In this document: piece by piece, positions 9,220 to 17,366 of the stretch
Numbering within the stretch: the first letter of the stretch is position 1
How the letters are laid out: each line of letters starts with the position of its first letter
Assembly: GCA_017553575.1 (NCBI GenBank)
Contig: JAFZKQ010000015.1
Location: 16,455 to 80,454, forward strand
DNA: 64,000 nucleotides
Direction of reading: 5' to 3'
DNA from: Paludibacteraceae bacterium
Lineage (GTDB): Bacteria > Bacteroidota > Bacteroidia > Bacteroidales > Paludibacteraceae
Notes under the pieces: generated by a model
Database searches by the model: none
The model's input: the letters and a program-made list of their open reading frames with translations, nothing else
What the model was told of the DNA's origin: nothing
Program-made: the position numbers and the translations under genes

Positions 9220-10143
9220 ATGAAAAGAATACTGGCACTTATTTGCCTTATGATGATGGGAGTTGCCACACAAGCGCAACAAGATTTGCTTTTGTCTCAA
9301 CAATTCTATTCCCGTATCAACAAGAACCCTGCGGGAACAGGTAACGTGCCCGATTACGACTTTTTCCTATTGGGGCATTACCAATACATTGACGTAAAAG
9401 ATGCGCCAAAGTCACTCGTATTCAACTTCCAATCATTCATGGAACAATACAATTCCGGTATCGGCTTCTCCCTCTCCTACGACAATATGGGTGTGGCAAA
9501 GAGCACGACCAACGCAAAAGCCGTATATGCTTATAGCTTGAAATTAAACGAGACCGCACTTCTCTCCTTCGGTCTGTCAGCAGGTATTCAATACGGCTAT
9601 TTCAATGCAGCGGAATACACCTATGAAGATTACTCCGAGGTGACGGACGGTGAGGCTCCAAACGAGAAGATGACCAAGCTGAATCCTGACTTCGACTTCG
9701 GTTTCGAGTTCTCTACGCCAAGATTCCTATTCGGTGCATCTGTCACCCACTTGAATAACAACGAATCAACTACGCTCACAGCAGGCCGGCACTTCTATGC
9801 CTACACCCGCTATATGTTCACGTTGAACGACACTTGGGATGTTGCACCAGCACTCGTCTATATGCACAAAGATTTGATTGACGTGACGGAGTTGAGTGCG
9901 ACAGCCTTCTACAACAGATTCATCTGGGGAGGCTTGACCTACCATCCAGACATCAATTCCAGTTTTGAGTCCAACCCTGTGGCCGTATCCTTGGGCGTTG
10001 AATACCGTTCTTTCCGTCTAGGCTATGTATTTGACTATGCATTCGGAAAAGTATCGAGACTCTCTGGAACTTCTCACGAACTGATGTTCTCCTACTCTTT
10101 GGAGAACAAGCGCAAATCAGTTGTTTACGAGAAATTCGAATAA
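9220..10143 (+). CDS. PorP/SprF family type IX secretion outer-membrane protein
   Basis: The 307-residue product has a signal peptide (MKRILALICLMMMG to about residue 20) and the PorP/SprF pattern. This begins QQDLLLSQQFYSRINKNPAG, continues with alternating beta strands of an OMP barrel, and ends in a conserved-looking FDYAFGK...SGTSHELMFSYSL stretch. PorP binds the PorK/N ring, and SprF-type paralogues are needed for secretion of partner adhesins with type B sorting domains. It lies 17 bp after the OmpA gene with a GAGGAG ribosome-binding site and ends in a strong terminator. This makes it the dedicated partner of the 2112-residue adhesin by inference. Confidence 0.9.
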   Translation: MKRILALICLMMMGVATQAQQDLLLSQQFYSRINKNPAGTGNVPDYDFFLLGHYQYIDVKDAPKSLVFNFQSFMEQYNSGIGFSLSYDNMGVAKSTTNAKAVYAYSLKLNETALLSFGLSAGIQYGYFNAAEYTYEDYSEVTDGEAPNEKMTKLNPDFDFGFEFSTPRFLFGASVTHLNNNESTTLTAGRHFYAYTRYMFTLNDTWDVAPALVYMHKDLIDVTELSATAFYNRFIWGGLTYHPDINSSFESNPVAVSLGVEYRSFRLGYVFDYAFGKVSRLSGTSHELMFSYSLENKRKSVVYEKFE

Positions 10144-10165
10144 GCACAACTTACAAGAAAATCAT

Positions 10166-10206
10166 AAAGGTGGTAAATGGAGCTTCATTTACCACCTTTT
10201 CTTTTT
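10166..10206 (+). terminator. Intrinsic terminator of the adhesin operon
   Basis: A perfect 14-bp stem (10166-10179 with 10186-10199) has the loop GAGCTT and is followed by TTTTCTTTTTT. It lies 23 bp after the PorP/SprF stop. Confidence 0.92.
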
Positions 10207-10306
10207 TAACGTCCCTTTCAATGAACATTTCCCTGAACATTTGCGGAAAGAGGAGAAATGCGAATACATTCCCTCGGAATGTGTAACGAGACAGGCACCG
10301 AGGTGC

Positions 10307-10450
10307 TACCTTTGTATCAAAGAAAGGACAACGGCTAACGTTGTTGGTCACTATCAAGTATAAATGTTTACAATTGCCTTTAATCGTCTATCTGAGAAGA
10401 AGAGTAAGGGGGGAGACAAAGTCCGAAAGGAACGTCTCCCTTTCTTATTT
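10307..10450 (+). ncRNA. Putative small RNA 1 (promoter, hairpin and terminator)
   Basis: A TACCTTTG -7 element (10307-10314) is followed by AAGAAAGGAC and a perfect 6-bp hairpin (ACAACG/CGTTGT, 10328-10344). The motif GGTCACTAT comes next (10346-10354), then TATAAATGTTT (10359-10369). The unit ends in a terminator with GGGAGAC/GTCTCCC (10411-10417 with 10434-10440) and a T-rich tail. The predicted RNA is ~130 nt from about 10321. No ORF with coding character fits. The same order of elements recurs 460 bp downstream. An inverted repeat CCTCGG/CCGAGG (10272-10277, 10298-10303) lies just upstream of the -7 box; a -33 TTTG is not clear. No known RNA family was recognised. Confidence 0.5.
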
Positions 10451-10767
10451 TTGAGTGAAGCCAACGAATAATGAGCCATATAAAATCCCCAAAAACGACA
10501 GAGCGAGAAATCACCCATTTTACAAGCGAAATCACCCCACAATAAGAGCAAAAAAACAAGTGAACAAGTCATTTTTCTCCTTCACACGAATGTTTTTCTC
10601 CTTTTAGTCCCCAATGCGGCAAAATGCCCATTTCATCGAAAAAAGAGATTTCATTCAACCGAAAACCAAGCAGAAAAAAAGATTAACATTCCACTTAACA
10701 ATAGAGGAAAAAAGGAAGATGTTAAGCATTTAAATCAACTTGTGAATCCCAACAAGAGAAAGCCCAA
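10451..10767. other. AT-rich gene-free spacer
   Basis: This stretch of about 320 bp is rich in A-tracts. No ORF with coding character, tRNA or strong hairpin was found in it. It separates the two putative small RNA units. Confidence 0.5.
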
Positions 10768-10921
10768 TACATTTGCAATGAAAGAAGGACGATAGCAATC
10801 GTCATTCGGTCACTATTCAAATATAAGTGTTTTATGGTTCAAACATCTATCGGAAATCGATCTAATTAACCCAAACCGACAAAATCTACTCAAAGGGGAC
10901 CATTGGGTTCCCTTTTTTTAT
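10768..10921 (+). ncRNA. Putative small RNA 2, similar to small RNA 1
   Basis: TACATTTG (10768-10775) is followed by AAAGAAGGAC and a perfect 6-bp hairpin (GACGAT/ATCGTC, 10788-10803). GGTCACTAT (10808-10816) and TATAAGTGTTT (10822-10832) come next. A terminator GGGGACC/GGGTTCCC with a T7 tract ends near 10919. The distance from the -7 box to GGTCACTAT is 32 bp, against 31 bp in copy 1. The hairpin stem differs in sequence but keeps its pairing, as expected for a structured RNA. The predicted RNA is ~140 nt. It ends about 50 bp before the AraC-type gene, which has its own promoter. Confidence 0.5.
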
Positions 10922-10941
10922 TGTTTTGAAAAAATCTTCCT

Positions 10942-10949
10942 TATATTTG
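10942..10949 (+). promoter_or_regulatory. -7 promoter element of the AraC-type gene
   Basis: TATATTTG fits TAnnTTTG and lies 23 bp before the start codon. A TTG at 10921-10923 sits 18 bp upstream as a possible -33 element. Confidence 0.55.
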
Positions 10950-10972
10950 TAACGAAAACATAGAATAGGGAA

Positions 10973-12082
10973 ATGTCCAAAAAGAAAATACTATATATAA
11001 TATTAATCCTTCTTCCGGTTATCCTATTTACCATACTATATACTCTCATCAGGAAACCAACCATCAACGTCTTGGAGGATGAGAACTTCCGTCTCGAGAT
11101 GTGGGAGGAACCTATGGCAAAAGGATTGGCTACGACAGGACTCATTTGGCACAAAGAGGGCGTGAAATTTCAGTTCACCCTCTCCGACTCTTTGCCCTAC
11201 CCCTATGCAGGACTTAGCGTCATGGACAAGCGGGATTCACTCTTCTCCTTGACCGATTACGAACTTCAGATCAAGGTAAAAAGCAAGGAGAACATTCCTC
11301 TAATCGTCCGAATCAACAAATTCATTGAGAACTATACGGACAAGAATAAATGGGACACCTATCTTCTCTGTTCCAAGACCAAAAGCCTAAGTAAAGGAGA
11401 GAACGAGATCCAACTGAAGGTGAAAGATATTGACGAGACCCCTAACTGGTGGTACTCCATCAACAAGGCTTGGGCCATGAAAGGTTTCCAGACCGACAAA
11501 GCGGAAATCGGAGAACTGACCTTGGTCTTCGAGAACGGCGTTCCGGTCGGAAGAGAGATTGAGTTGGACTTCGAAGAGTTCAAGATAGTCTATGACCAAA
11601 GCGGACTCCTTCCTTACGTCATCTTCATATTCCTCTACTACATTGCTTTGACCATTCTCTATTTCGTAAAGAAATCCAAAGTCAACGGAGAGGTGAAATA
11701 TGTCGTCGTGCCTATCAAAGAGACGGAGACAAAGGGAGAGAAAGATTCTCAAAAAGATGTAGAGATCGTCTCCTACATCGGGGAGAACTATCCGAATCCC
11801 GATTTCAAAATCAGCGACGTGGCCAACCACTTCAACTTGACGGAAAACGAGGTTGCCGACCTACTAAAAGAGTATTGTGACAAGACATTCCGACAATACC
11901 TCAACCAAATAAGAATGGAAGAGGCTAAACGACTTTTGAAAGAGAGCAAGCAACAAATTTCAAGCATTGCCTTCTCCGTCGGCTACAACAACGTCCAACA
12001 TTTCAACCGCGTATTCAAAGAATACACAGGCGTCTCTCCTACGATCTTCAAAAGCGGCAAAGAGGAAGAAAAGGAGGAATGA
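10973..12082 (+). CDS. Membrane-anchored AraC-family transcriptional regulator
   Basis: The 369-residue protein begins with a membrane segment (residues 6-26). A periplasmic domain of ~180 residues (30-208) is rich in beta strands and Trp. A second membrane helix spans 211-232, and the C-terminal AraC double helix-turn-helix spans ~265-360. The second HTH reads ISSIAFSVGYNNVQHFNRVFKEYTG in two halves around GYNN, the usual DNA-recognition signature. This layout places a periplasmic sensor on a cytoplasmic DNA-binding domain in one chain. The periplasmic part has a possible jelly-roll/carbohydrate-binding look, but no family was recognised. It is transcribed alone from its own TAnnTTTG promoter. 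Its targets are not evident; the metal-uptake pair downstream or the small RNAs upstream are possibilities only by proximity. Confidence 0.82.
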   Translation: MSKKKILYIILILLPVILFTILYTLIRKPTINVLEDENFRLEMWEEPMAKGLATTGLIWHKEGVKFQFTLSDSLPYPYAGLSVMDKRDSLFSLTDYELQIKVKSKENIPLIVRINKFIENYTDKNKWDTYLLCSKTKSLSKGENEIQLKVKDIDETPNWWYSINKAWAMKGFQTDKAEIGELTLVFENGVPVGREIELDFEEFKIVYDQSGLLPYVIFIFLYYIALTILYFVKKSKVNGEVKYVVVPIKETETKGEKDSQKDVEIVSYIGENYPNPDFKISDVANHFNLTENEVADLLKEYCDKTFRQYLNQIRMEEAKRLLKESKQQISSIAFSVGYNNVQHFNRVFKEYTGVSPTIFKSGKEEEKEE

Positions 12083-12283
12083 CGGAGGAATCAAATTGAC
12101 ATCTCTATTGGCAAGAAACCTCGGTTTTGCAGAGAGTGCAGACTGTCTGTCTATTCGTCAATGCGAAAACAATATCTCACTCCAACTTGCGAATTCTAAA
12201 TACTTCTAAGAAAGCATATAATGGTTTGGACAAGCCTCTATTCTTCTTTTCCATAGCATAGTAGCATATTCTCCAAAAAATCG

Positions 12284-12291
12284 TATCTTTG
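12284..12291 (+). promoter_or_regulatory. -7 promoter element of the small His/Cys-rich protein and receptor
   Basis: TATCTTTG fits TAnnTTTG and lies 23 bp before the start codon at 12315. A clear -33 TTTG was not found at the expected distance. Confidence 0.5.
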
Positions 12292-12314
12292 CCAACGTTT
12301 CGTTAAAAGATGGG

Positions 12315-12665
12315 ATGCCGATGTGGTCTAACACGAAAAGAGGATGGACAGGAATTTTCCTACTGGCAATATACTTGATATTATTGTCAGCAAGCTCTTT
12401 GCACACCCACCAGCACGAAAAGCACGACTTTTCTTGCCAAGACTGCATCAGCCACGTAAAGCATAACGGTCATATCAGCACTGCCTCTCCGACTGTGGGA
12501 GAGTGTCTCCTCTGCGACTTTTCGACAACGCCTTACCTCTCCATCCCGCTTCTTGCCCTACCAGTTCTACTCTTGGGCTCTTGTTGCCACGCCATCAAGT
12601 CGATTCAAAATACAAACTTCCGTAAGAGCCTGGTTCTCTCGCTCCGTGCCCCACCCTGTCTTTAA
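12315..12665 (+). CDS. Small membrane protein with a His/Cys-rich metal-binding stretch
   Basis: The 116-residue protein has an N-terminal hydrophobic segment (residues 11-29). A short exposed stretch follows with His at 30, 32, 34, 37, 47, 50 and 53 and CxxC pairs at 41/44 and 64/67. A second hydrophobic segment spans 74-92. The spacing HTHQHEKHDFSCQDC then HVKHNGH then CLLC suggests a metal-ion (zinc or copper) site on the periplasmic side. It lies 85 bp before a TonB-dependent receptor of the ZnuD type and probably shares its transcript. No named family was recognised. Start codons at 12315 and 12321 are both possible. Confidence 0.65.
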   Translation: MPMWSNTKRGWTGIFLLAIYLILLSASSLHTHQHEKHDFSCQDCISHVKHNGHISTASPTVGECLLCDFSTTPYLSIPLLALPVLLLGSCCHAIKSIQNTNFRKSLVLSLRAPPCL

Positions 12666-12750
12666 TAACATACTGGAAAACATTCCTAGTGGACCACAAC
12701 AAAAGGCCCACTCTATTAGCATGTTTATTAATTATTAAAGACAAAAAATC

Positions 12751-14832
12751 ATGAAAGCAGTAAGGATTTTCGTCCTATTGCTCTGTCCTGCTCTATGCGC
12801 CCACGCACAGATGAGCGAACCAACGACAGAACTTGACACGTGTGACCATTTGGACGAAGTGGTCGTGACAGGAGTCACCGGCAACACACGCATTAGAGAG
12901 ATAGCAACCCCAGTCAGCATCATATCCAACGTGGCACTAAGCAGCCACCCATCAACCAACATCATCGATGCCATCAGTCGCCAACCGGGTGTCAACCAAG
13001 TAACGACAGGTAGCGGCATTTCCAAGCCCGTCATACGAGGACTCAGCTACAACCGCATTCTCGTGGTCAACAACGGCATTCGACAGGAAGGACAACAATG
13101 GGGAGACGAGCATGGCATCGAGATAGACGGCAACTCCGTCAACTCAGTCGAAATCTTAAAAGGCCCAGCCTCCCTCATGTACGGTTCTGATGCCATGGCT
13201 GGTGTCATCATCATGCACGAGGCTCCCGTAATGTCTCCAGGAGAGATGTATGCCGAGGCTGGTTCCGAATACCAAACCAACAACGGACTATTCGGCTATA
13301 CGCTCAACTACAAAGGAAACCAACAGGGCTTCACATGGGATTGGCGTTGGAGCCAGAAGTTGGCTCACGACTACCATGCGCCAGAAGACGGCTATGTACC
13401 CAACAGCGCCTTCCGTGAACAAGCCTTGAACGGTTCCCTCGGGGTAATCAAAAATTGGGGCTACTCCCGCCTCAACGTCAGTTACTATCACCTAACCCCG
13501 GGCATGGTCGAAGTAGAAGATGAATATGAGGAGGGCGGCAGAGACTACAAAATCGAAGCCCCATTCCAAGAAGTTAAGCACTACAAGGCAGTCCTCAACA
13601 ACTATGTCAGTCTCGGAGAGGGCTACCTAAAAGCCATTGCGGGCTACCAACAGAACCGCCGACAAGAGTTTGAAGAGGAGGACGAATGCGGACTCGATTT
13701 CCGTCTGCACAGCATCAACTACGACGTCCGCTATGTATTGCCGGAATGGCACAAGTTCAACACCAACCTGGGAATCGGCGGAATGTACCAAAAGTCGGAG
13801 AACTTAGGAGAAGAGTTCCTGATTCCTGCCTACAATCTTTTCGACATCGGTGTGTTCGCTACGGCCTCACGCTCCTTCTATGATCGGTTGCATCTCAGTG
13901 GTGGCCTACGCTACGACCACCGCAAACTTCACAGCCTCGCCTTAGAAGAGGAGGGCGAAGAACGCTTCTCCGATTTTCGACGGAATTTCGGTGACTTCTC
14001 AGGAAGCTTAGGTGCCATCTACAACATCAACCAACGTTTCGACCTGAAGGTCAACCTCTCACACGGATTCCGCGCCCCTAACATGAGTGAACTGGGCAGC
14101 AACGGCGAACACGAAGGAACGTTCCGCTATGAGTTGGGCAACCAGGATTTGGACCCTGAGCATAGTTGGCAATTCGACCTTGGGTTAGACTACGCCAGCC
14201 GTATTCTCTCCTATAGCCTAGCCCTCTTCGCCAACCGAATCAACGACTACATCTACATCCAACGGACGGGAGAAGAGATGGACGGAACTCCATTGTATCA
14301 ATTCACATCGGGCGACGCACGCATCTTGGGCGGAGAGGCTCGAGTCATCCTCCACCTGCTCCACCATCTACACTTCGAGAACTGCTTCTCCTATGTGGAT
14401 GCGCAACAACTCCACGCAGAGAAGGATGCCAAATATTTGCCGTTCACACCCGCCCCTCGCTGGCTCTCTACCCTACACTACGACATTCCGCTCCGTTCCC
14501 GCATCATTCGGGGAGCCTATGCCGAGGTGGAAAGCGACATGAACTTCAAACAGACGCACATCATGGAGGCGAACGACATGGAGACTCCGACATCCGGCTA
14601 CACACTGTTCAACTTAGGCATTGGAACCAACATCCATCTTGCCAACGGTCGAAAGCTCTGTTCCATCGGGCTCTCAGCCTCCAATCTGTTCGATAAAGCC
14701 TACCAATCACATTTGAGTCGATTGAAATATGCCGAAACCTACCCTATCACAGGCCACAACGGCATCAATAACATGGGCAGAAACATCGGCATCAAAATAT
14801 TGTTCCCTATCGAGATGATGGGCGAAAATTAA
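12751..14832 (+). CDS. TonB-dependent outer-membrane receptor, ZnuD-like
   Basis: The 693-residue protein has a signal peptide (residues ~1-20, ending AHAQ). A plug domain follows at ~35-160 (LDEVVVTGVTGN, VNQVTTGSGISKPVIRGL, VEILKGPASLMYGSDAMAGV). The rest is a 22-strand barrel ending in a terminal aromatic/hydrophobic strand. There is no N-terminal carboxypeptidase-like domain, so it is not a SusC protein. Barrel motifs such as SHGFRAPNMSELGSNGEHEGTF resemble the RAPxxxELxSNGxHxxT signature of ZnuD-type zinc receptors. His-rich barrel stretches (LLHHLHF near 543) fit metal handling. The small His/Cys-rich protein upstream supports metal uptake. The substrate is inferred; zinc is the best guess. 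Confidence 0.88.
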   Translation: MKAVRIFVLLLCPALCAHAQMSEPTTELDTCDHLDEVVVTGVTGNTRIREIATPVSIISNVALSSHPSTNIIDAISRQPGVNQVTTGSGISKPVIRGLSYNRILVVNNGIRQEGQQWGDEHGIEIDGNSVNSVEILKGPASLMYGSDAMAGVIIMHEAPVMSPGEMYAEAGSEYQTNNGLFGYTLNYKGNQQGFTWDWRWSQKLAHDYHAPEDGYVPNSAFREQALNGSLGVIKNWGYSRLNVSYYHLTPGMVEVEDEYEEGGRDYKIEAPFQEVKHYKAVLNNYVSLGEGYLKAIAGYQQNRRQEFEEEDECGLDFRLHSINYDVRYVLPEWHKFNTNLGIGGMYQKSENLGEEFLIPAYNLFDIGVFATASRSFYDRLHLSGGLRYDHRKLHSLALEEEGEERFSDFRRNFGDFSGSLGAIYNINQRFDLKVNLSHGFRAPNMSELGSNGEHEGTFRYELGNQDLDPEHSWQFDLGLDYASRILSYSLALFANRINDYIYIQRTGEEMDGTPLYQFTSGDARILGGEARVILHLLHHLHFENCFSYVDAQQLHAEKDAKYLPFTPAPRWLSTLHYDIPLRSRIIRGAYAEVESDMNFKQTHIMEANDMETPTSGYTLFNLGIGTNIHLANGRKLCSIGLSASNLFDKAYQSHLSRLKYAETYPITGHNGINNMGRNIGIKILFPIEMMGEN

Positions 14833-14857
14833 AACAAAGCAGACAAAAGCACCCCAA

Positions 14858-14891
14858 GGCCATCAGCGGTTCTTCCGTTGATGGCTTTTTT
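14858..14891 (+). terminator. Intrinsic terminator of the receptor gene
   Basis: GCCATCAGCGG pairs with CCGTTGATGGC around a TTCTT loop (one wobble) and is followed by TTTTTT. Confidence 0.9.
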
Positions 14892-14972
14892 GTCATAAAT
14901 TGGAGAATCCAGGCCTATTTTCAACCATTCGATAAAAAAGTCTGAATATCACACAGAAATCACAAATATTCG

Positions 14973-15020
14973 TATATTTGCAAACCTTACACTTGTAAAG
15001 TGATATACGTATAAATGTTT
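14973..15020 (+). promoter_or_regulatory. Promoter and leader of the GH9 cellulase gene
   Basis: TATATTTG (14973-14980) fits TAnnTTTG. The leader has a perfect 5-bp hairpin CACTT-GTA-AAGTG (14990-15002) and then TATAAATGTTT (15010-15020). That 11-mer is identical to one in putative small RNA 1. The start codon follows at 15055. Confidence 0.5.
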
Positions 15021-15054
15021 TAATGTTGATATTCATGATTAACACAATTCAAAT

Positions 15055-16902
15055 ATGGTAAAATTAAAGTATTCTGTATTGGGTTCCTTGGTCAGTGTTT
15101 TCTGTTGCAACACATTCGCTCAAAATGAGCCTGCATTCGACAAGGAACAGTATCAAAAGGCGTTGTGGATGACCACACGTTTCTATGGTGCCCAGCGTAT
15201 GGGCGAAGGCGTCAATTGGCTCGTCGAGACACACGAGGCCAACAACGTATCCGCTAACATCAATTTCGACCGAAGCAAATTCGTGCAAGGGAAATCCTTT
15301 CTGAAGGATTATGACGGAGACTACGACCTGCGCGGAGGATGGGCTGATTGTGGAGACTTTGTGCTCTTCGGACAAACATTCTTCTACTCTGCTTACATGT
15401 TGGTGCTAGGTTATAACGCCTTCCCCGAGGGTTATCCAGACTTCTACTCGGAAGACTACCACGGATATGTCAACTCAGACGATTACACTTGGGAAGGAAA
15501 ACAAGGTGTGCCAGACGGCATTCCTGACATCTTGAACGAGGTGAAATATGCCACAGACTTCATCTTGAAGGCTGTTCGTGACAATCGTACCTTCTACTAC
15601 CAAAAGGGAGATGGAGACGTGGACCACAAGGTGTGGTGCACCTCAACGGTCAAATCAGCTCTCCCAAAAAGTTTGGGAGGAGAAGCGGACGGTTCCCGTA
15701 TGATCTTGAAAGCGACAGGAAATGCCACTGCCATGGCTTCACAAGCTGCATCCGCACTTGCCGCAATGGCGCGCGCATACGCTAAATACGATGCGGATTA
15801 CGCTGCCGCCTGCATAGAGAAGGCTAAGGTGGCCTGCGAATTCGTGGAAAACACCCAAAAGGGAACCACCAAGGCTGCATATTATCCAGTAGAAGACCGC
15901 TACATTCACGACATGGTCTCCATGTACGTGGAACTCTACAAGACGACTAAAGATCCTGAGTACTTAAAAAAGGCAGAGGAGAATTGTTCCTGGATGGATA
16001 ATGAGAAGTCGTACAACTACAACTATAGTCTTTGCTACGACCATAGAGAAGACCTCGCAGCCTACAATATGGCATCCCTTGGCGATGAATCATCTTACGG
16101 GGGAAAAGCGCTCGATGTCTTGAAATTCTACGCGACCACCATGTACATTCCTAATTCCGGCTACTTCTTGAACAAACTACCAGGAAAGAGTTGGGGTGGC
16201 GAGCCATGGGGCGTGCTCCGTTTCCCATGTAATCAAGCTTTTGTCCGCGCACTATACGACAAACTAACAGGCGAGGAAACTATCAGCCCGTACATCACAA
16301 CCACTATAGACTATATGATGGGCCACAACGGAAAGAACTTCTCTTACATTGTGGGATTCGGAGACAAATATCCAGCCTACGCCCATCACAGAAACCTATA
16401 CAGAACCGATATCAATGATTTGGAGAAAGAGACGGACAAATTGCCGAAGATAGACAACAATTACAAGTTCGCCCAATTGGGTTACCTAGTCGGAGGTTCT
16501 CGAAACGACGGAGATTACAATGACGATATCAACAATTACTCAGGTACAGAAGGTGGTATCGACTACAATGCAGGATTGGTCGGCGCCTTGGGCTACATCA
16601 ACTCCAAGATGAACCCAGTTCCAGAGACAGAAACTTCAGTGGAAACGGTCACAAAAGAGGAGATGGCCTGCGTTTTGGGTCCAAACCCAGCAGAAGACCA
16701 CCTGAACATCTACTTCGGCGGAAAACCTGAGGGAAAGACGACGATAGAAGTAATCGACATGATGGGAAGCCTCTGCATAAGCAATGCAGTTTCGGGCAAA
16801 TCCATCCACACCATCAATTTGGAAGGTCTCAACAAAGGCATATACCTTGTACGAATCATCTCAGGCAACGAGACCATCACAAAACAGTTCATCAAGAAAT
16901 AA
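15055..16902 (+). CDS. Glycoside hydrolase family 9 cellulase with T9SS type A sorting domain
   Basis: The 615-residue protein has a signal peptide (residues ~1-22, ending TFAQ). A GH9 (alpha/alpha)6 catalytic domain spans ~25-520. GGWADCGD at 94-101 carries the two catalytic Asp residues (98 and 101). The YAHHRN motif at 442-447 matches the conserved HHR of the family, and Glu499 in SGTEGGIDYNAG is the proton donor. Family members cut internal beta-1,4 bonds of cellulose or mixed-linkage glucan. The last ~75 residues form a Por secretion sorting domain (NPAEDHLNIYF, GIYLVRI, ending KQFIKK), so the enzyme is exported by type IX secretion and likely held on the surface. No N-terminal Ig-like domain or CBM was seen. 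It is transcribed alone, between two terminators. Confidence 0.93.
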   Translation: MVKLKYSVLGSLVSVFCCNTFAQNEPAFDKEQYQKALWMTTRFYGAQRMGEGVNWLVETHEANNVSANINFDRSKFVQGKSFLKDYDGDYDLRGGWADCGDFVLFGQTFFYSAYMLVLGYNAFPEGYPDFYSEDYHGYVNSDDYTWEGKQGVPDGIPDILNEVKYATDFILKAVRDNRTFYYQKGDGDVDHKVWCTSTVKSALPKSLGGEADGSRMILKATGNATAMASQAASALAAMARAYAKYDADYAAACIEKAKVACEFVENTQKGTTKAAYYPVEDRYIHDMVSMYVELYKTTKDPEYLKKAEENCSWMDNEKSYNYNYSLCYDHREDLAAYNMASLGDESSYGGKALDVLKFYATTMYIPNSGYFLNKLPGKSWGGEPWGVLRFPCNQAFVRALYDKLTGEETISPYITTTIDYMMGHNGKNFSYIVGFGDKYPAYAHHRNLYRTDINDLEKETDKLPKIDNNYKFAQLGYLVGGSRNDGDYNDDINNYSGTEGGIDYNAGLVGALGYINSKMNPVPETETSVETVTKEEMACVLGPNPAEDHLNIYFGGKPEGKTTIEVIDMMGSLCISNAVSGKSIHTINLEGLNKGIYLVRIISGNETITKQFIKK

Positions 16903-16923
16903 GGCTTATTGTCTAATAAATGA

Positions 16924-16960
16924 CAAGGGAGGCATTGGAAAATGTCTCCCTTGCTTTTTT
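16924..16960 (+). terminator. Intrinsic terminator of the GH9 gene
   Basis: CAAGGGAGGCATT (16924-16936) pairs with AATGTCTCCCTTG (16941-16953) with one wobble, followed by a C and a T6 tract. Confidence 0.9.
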
Positions 16961-17033
16961 ATGACTTCGACGATGCGTCACCCCAGTCATGCGAACATAT
17001 GTTAGTTTGTTTTGAATCAGGAATCTGCACCTC

Positions 17034-17226
17034 CTTGGCTGAAAGCCAACCCCATTAGTAACCGGGTACGGAGTGCCCGGTAGGCATGGTAGGCGACCAC
17101 GTGGCTGGAAGCCACCCCTAATACAGGTAGGATACGAAGGCTTCCAGCCTTTTTCCTCGTCTTAGCCACCTACCGACAGCACCTATCGGTGCAATCGGTT
17201 ACTAATAGGAAAGGCTTCCAGCCTAT
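17034..17226. repeat. Nested palindromic intergenic repeat (dispersed copy A)
   Basis: The outer arms ATTAGTAACCG (17054-17064) and CGGTTACTAAT (17196-17206) are perfect inverted repeats. Inside them GGTAGG/CCTACC pair as well. The core (17101-17161) runs from GTGGCTGGAAGCCACCCCTAA to GATACGAAGGCTTCCAGCC and ends TCCTCGTC. It returns on the opposite strand at 63447-63508. The element contains no ORF with coding character. It fills most of the gap between the GH9 gene and the lipoprotein gene and looks like a MITE- or REP-like sequence. Confidence 0.7.
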
Positions 17227-17366
17227 AAGAAATCGAAATTCTTTTCAATCTCTGCATCTCTCTAAATTGATTTGGGTGACGAATGATGGGGTCAATAAAC
17301 AATTCGGCAGAGGCAAGCCTAAGCCTCCCCCGCCGAACCATTTTGAAATGAAATTCAAATAACAAA

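Noticed and set aside
9232..9247. Sigma-54-like TGGCAC...TGC at the start of the PorP/SprF gene
   Set aside because: The GG-GC spacing is 9 bp rather than 10, and it is in coding sequence.
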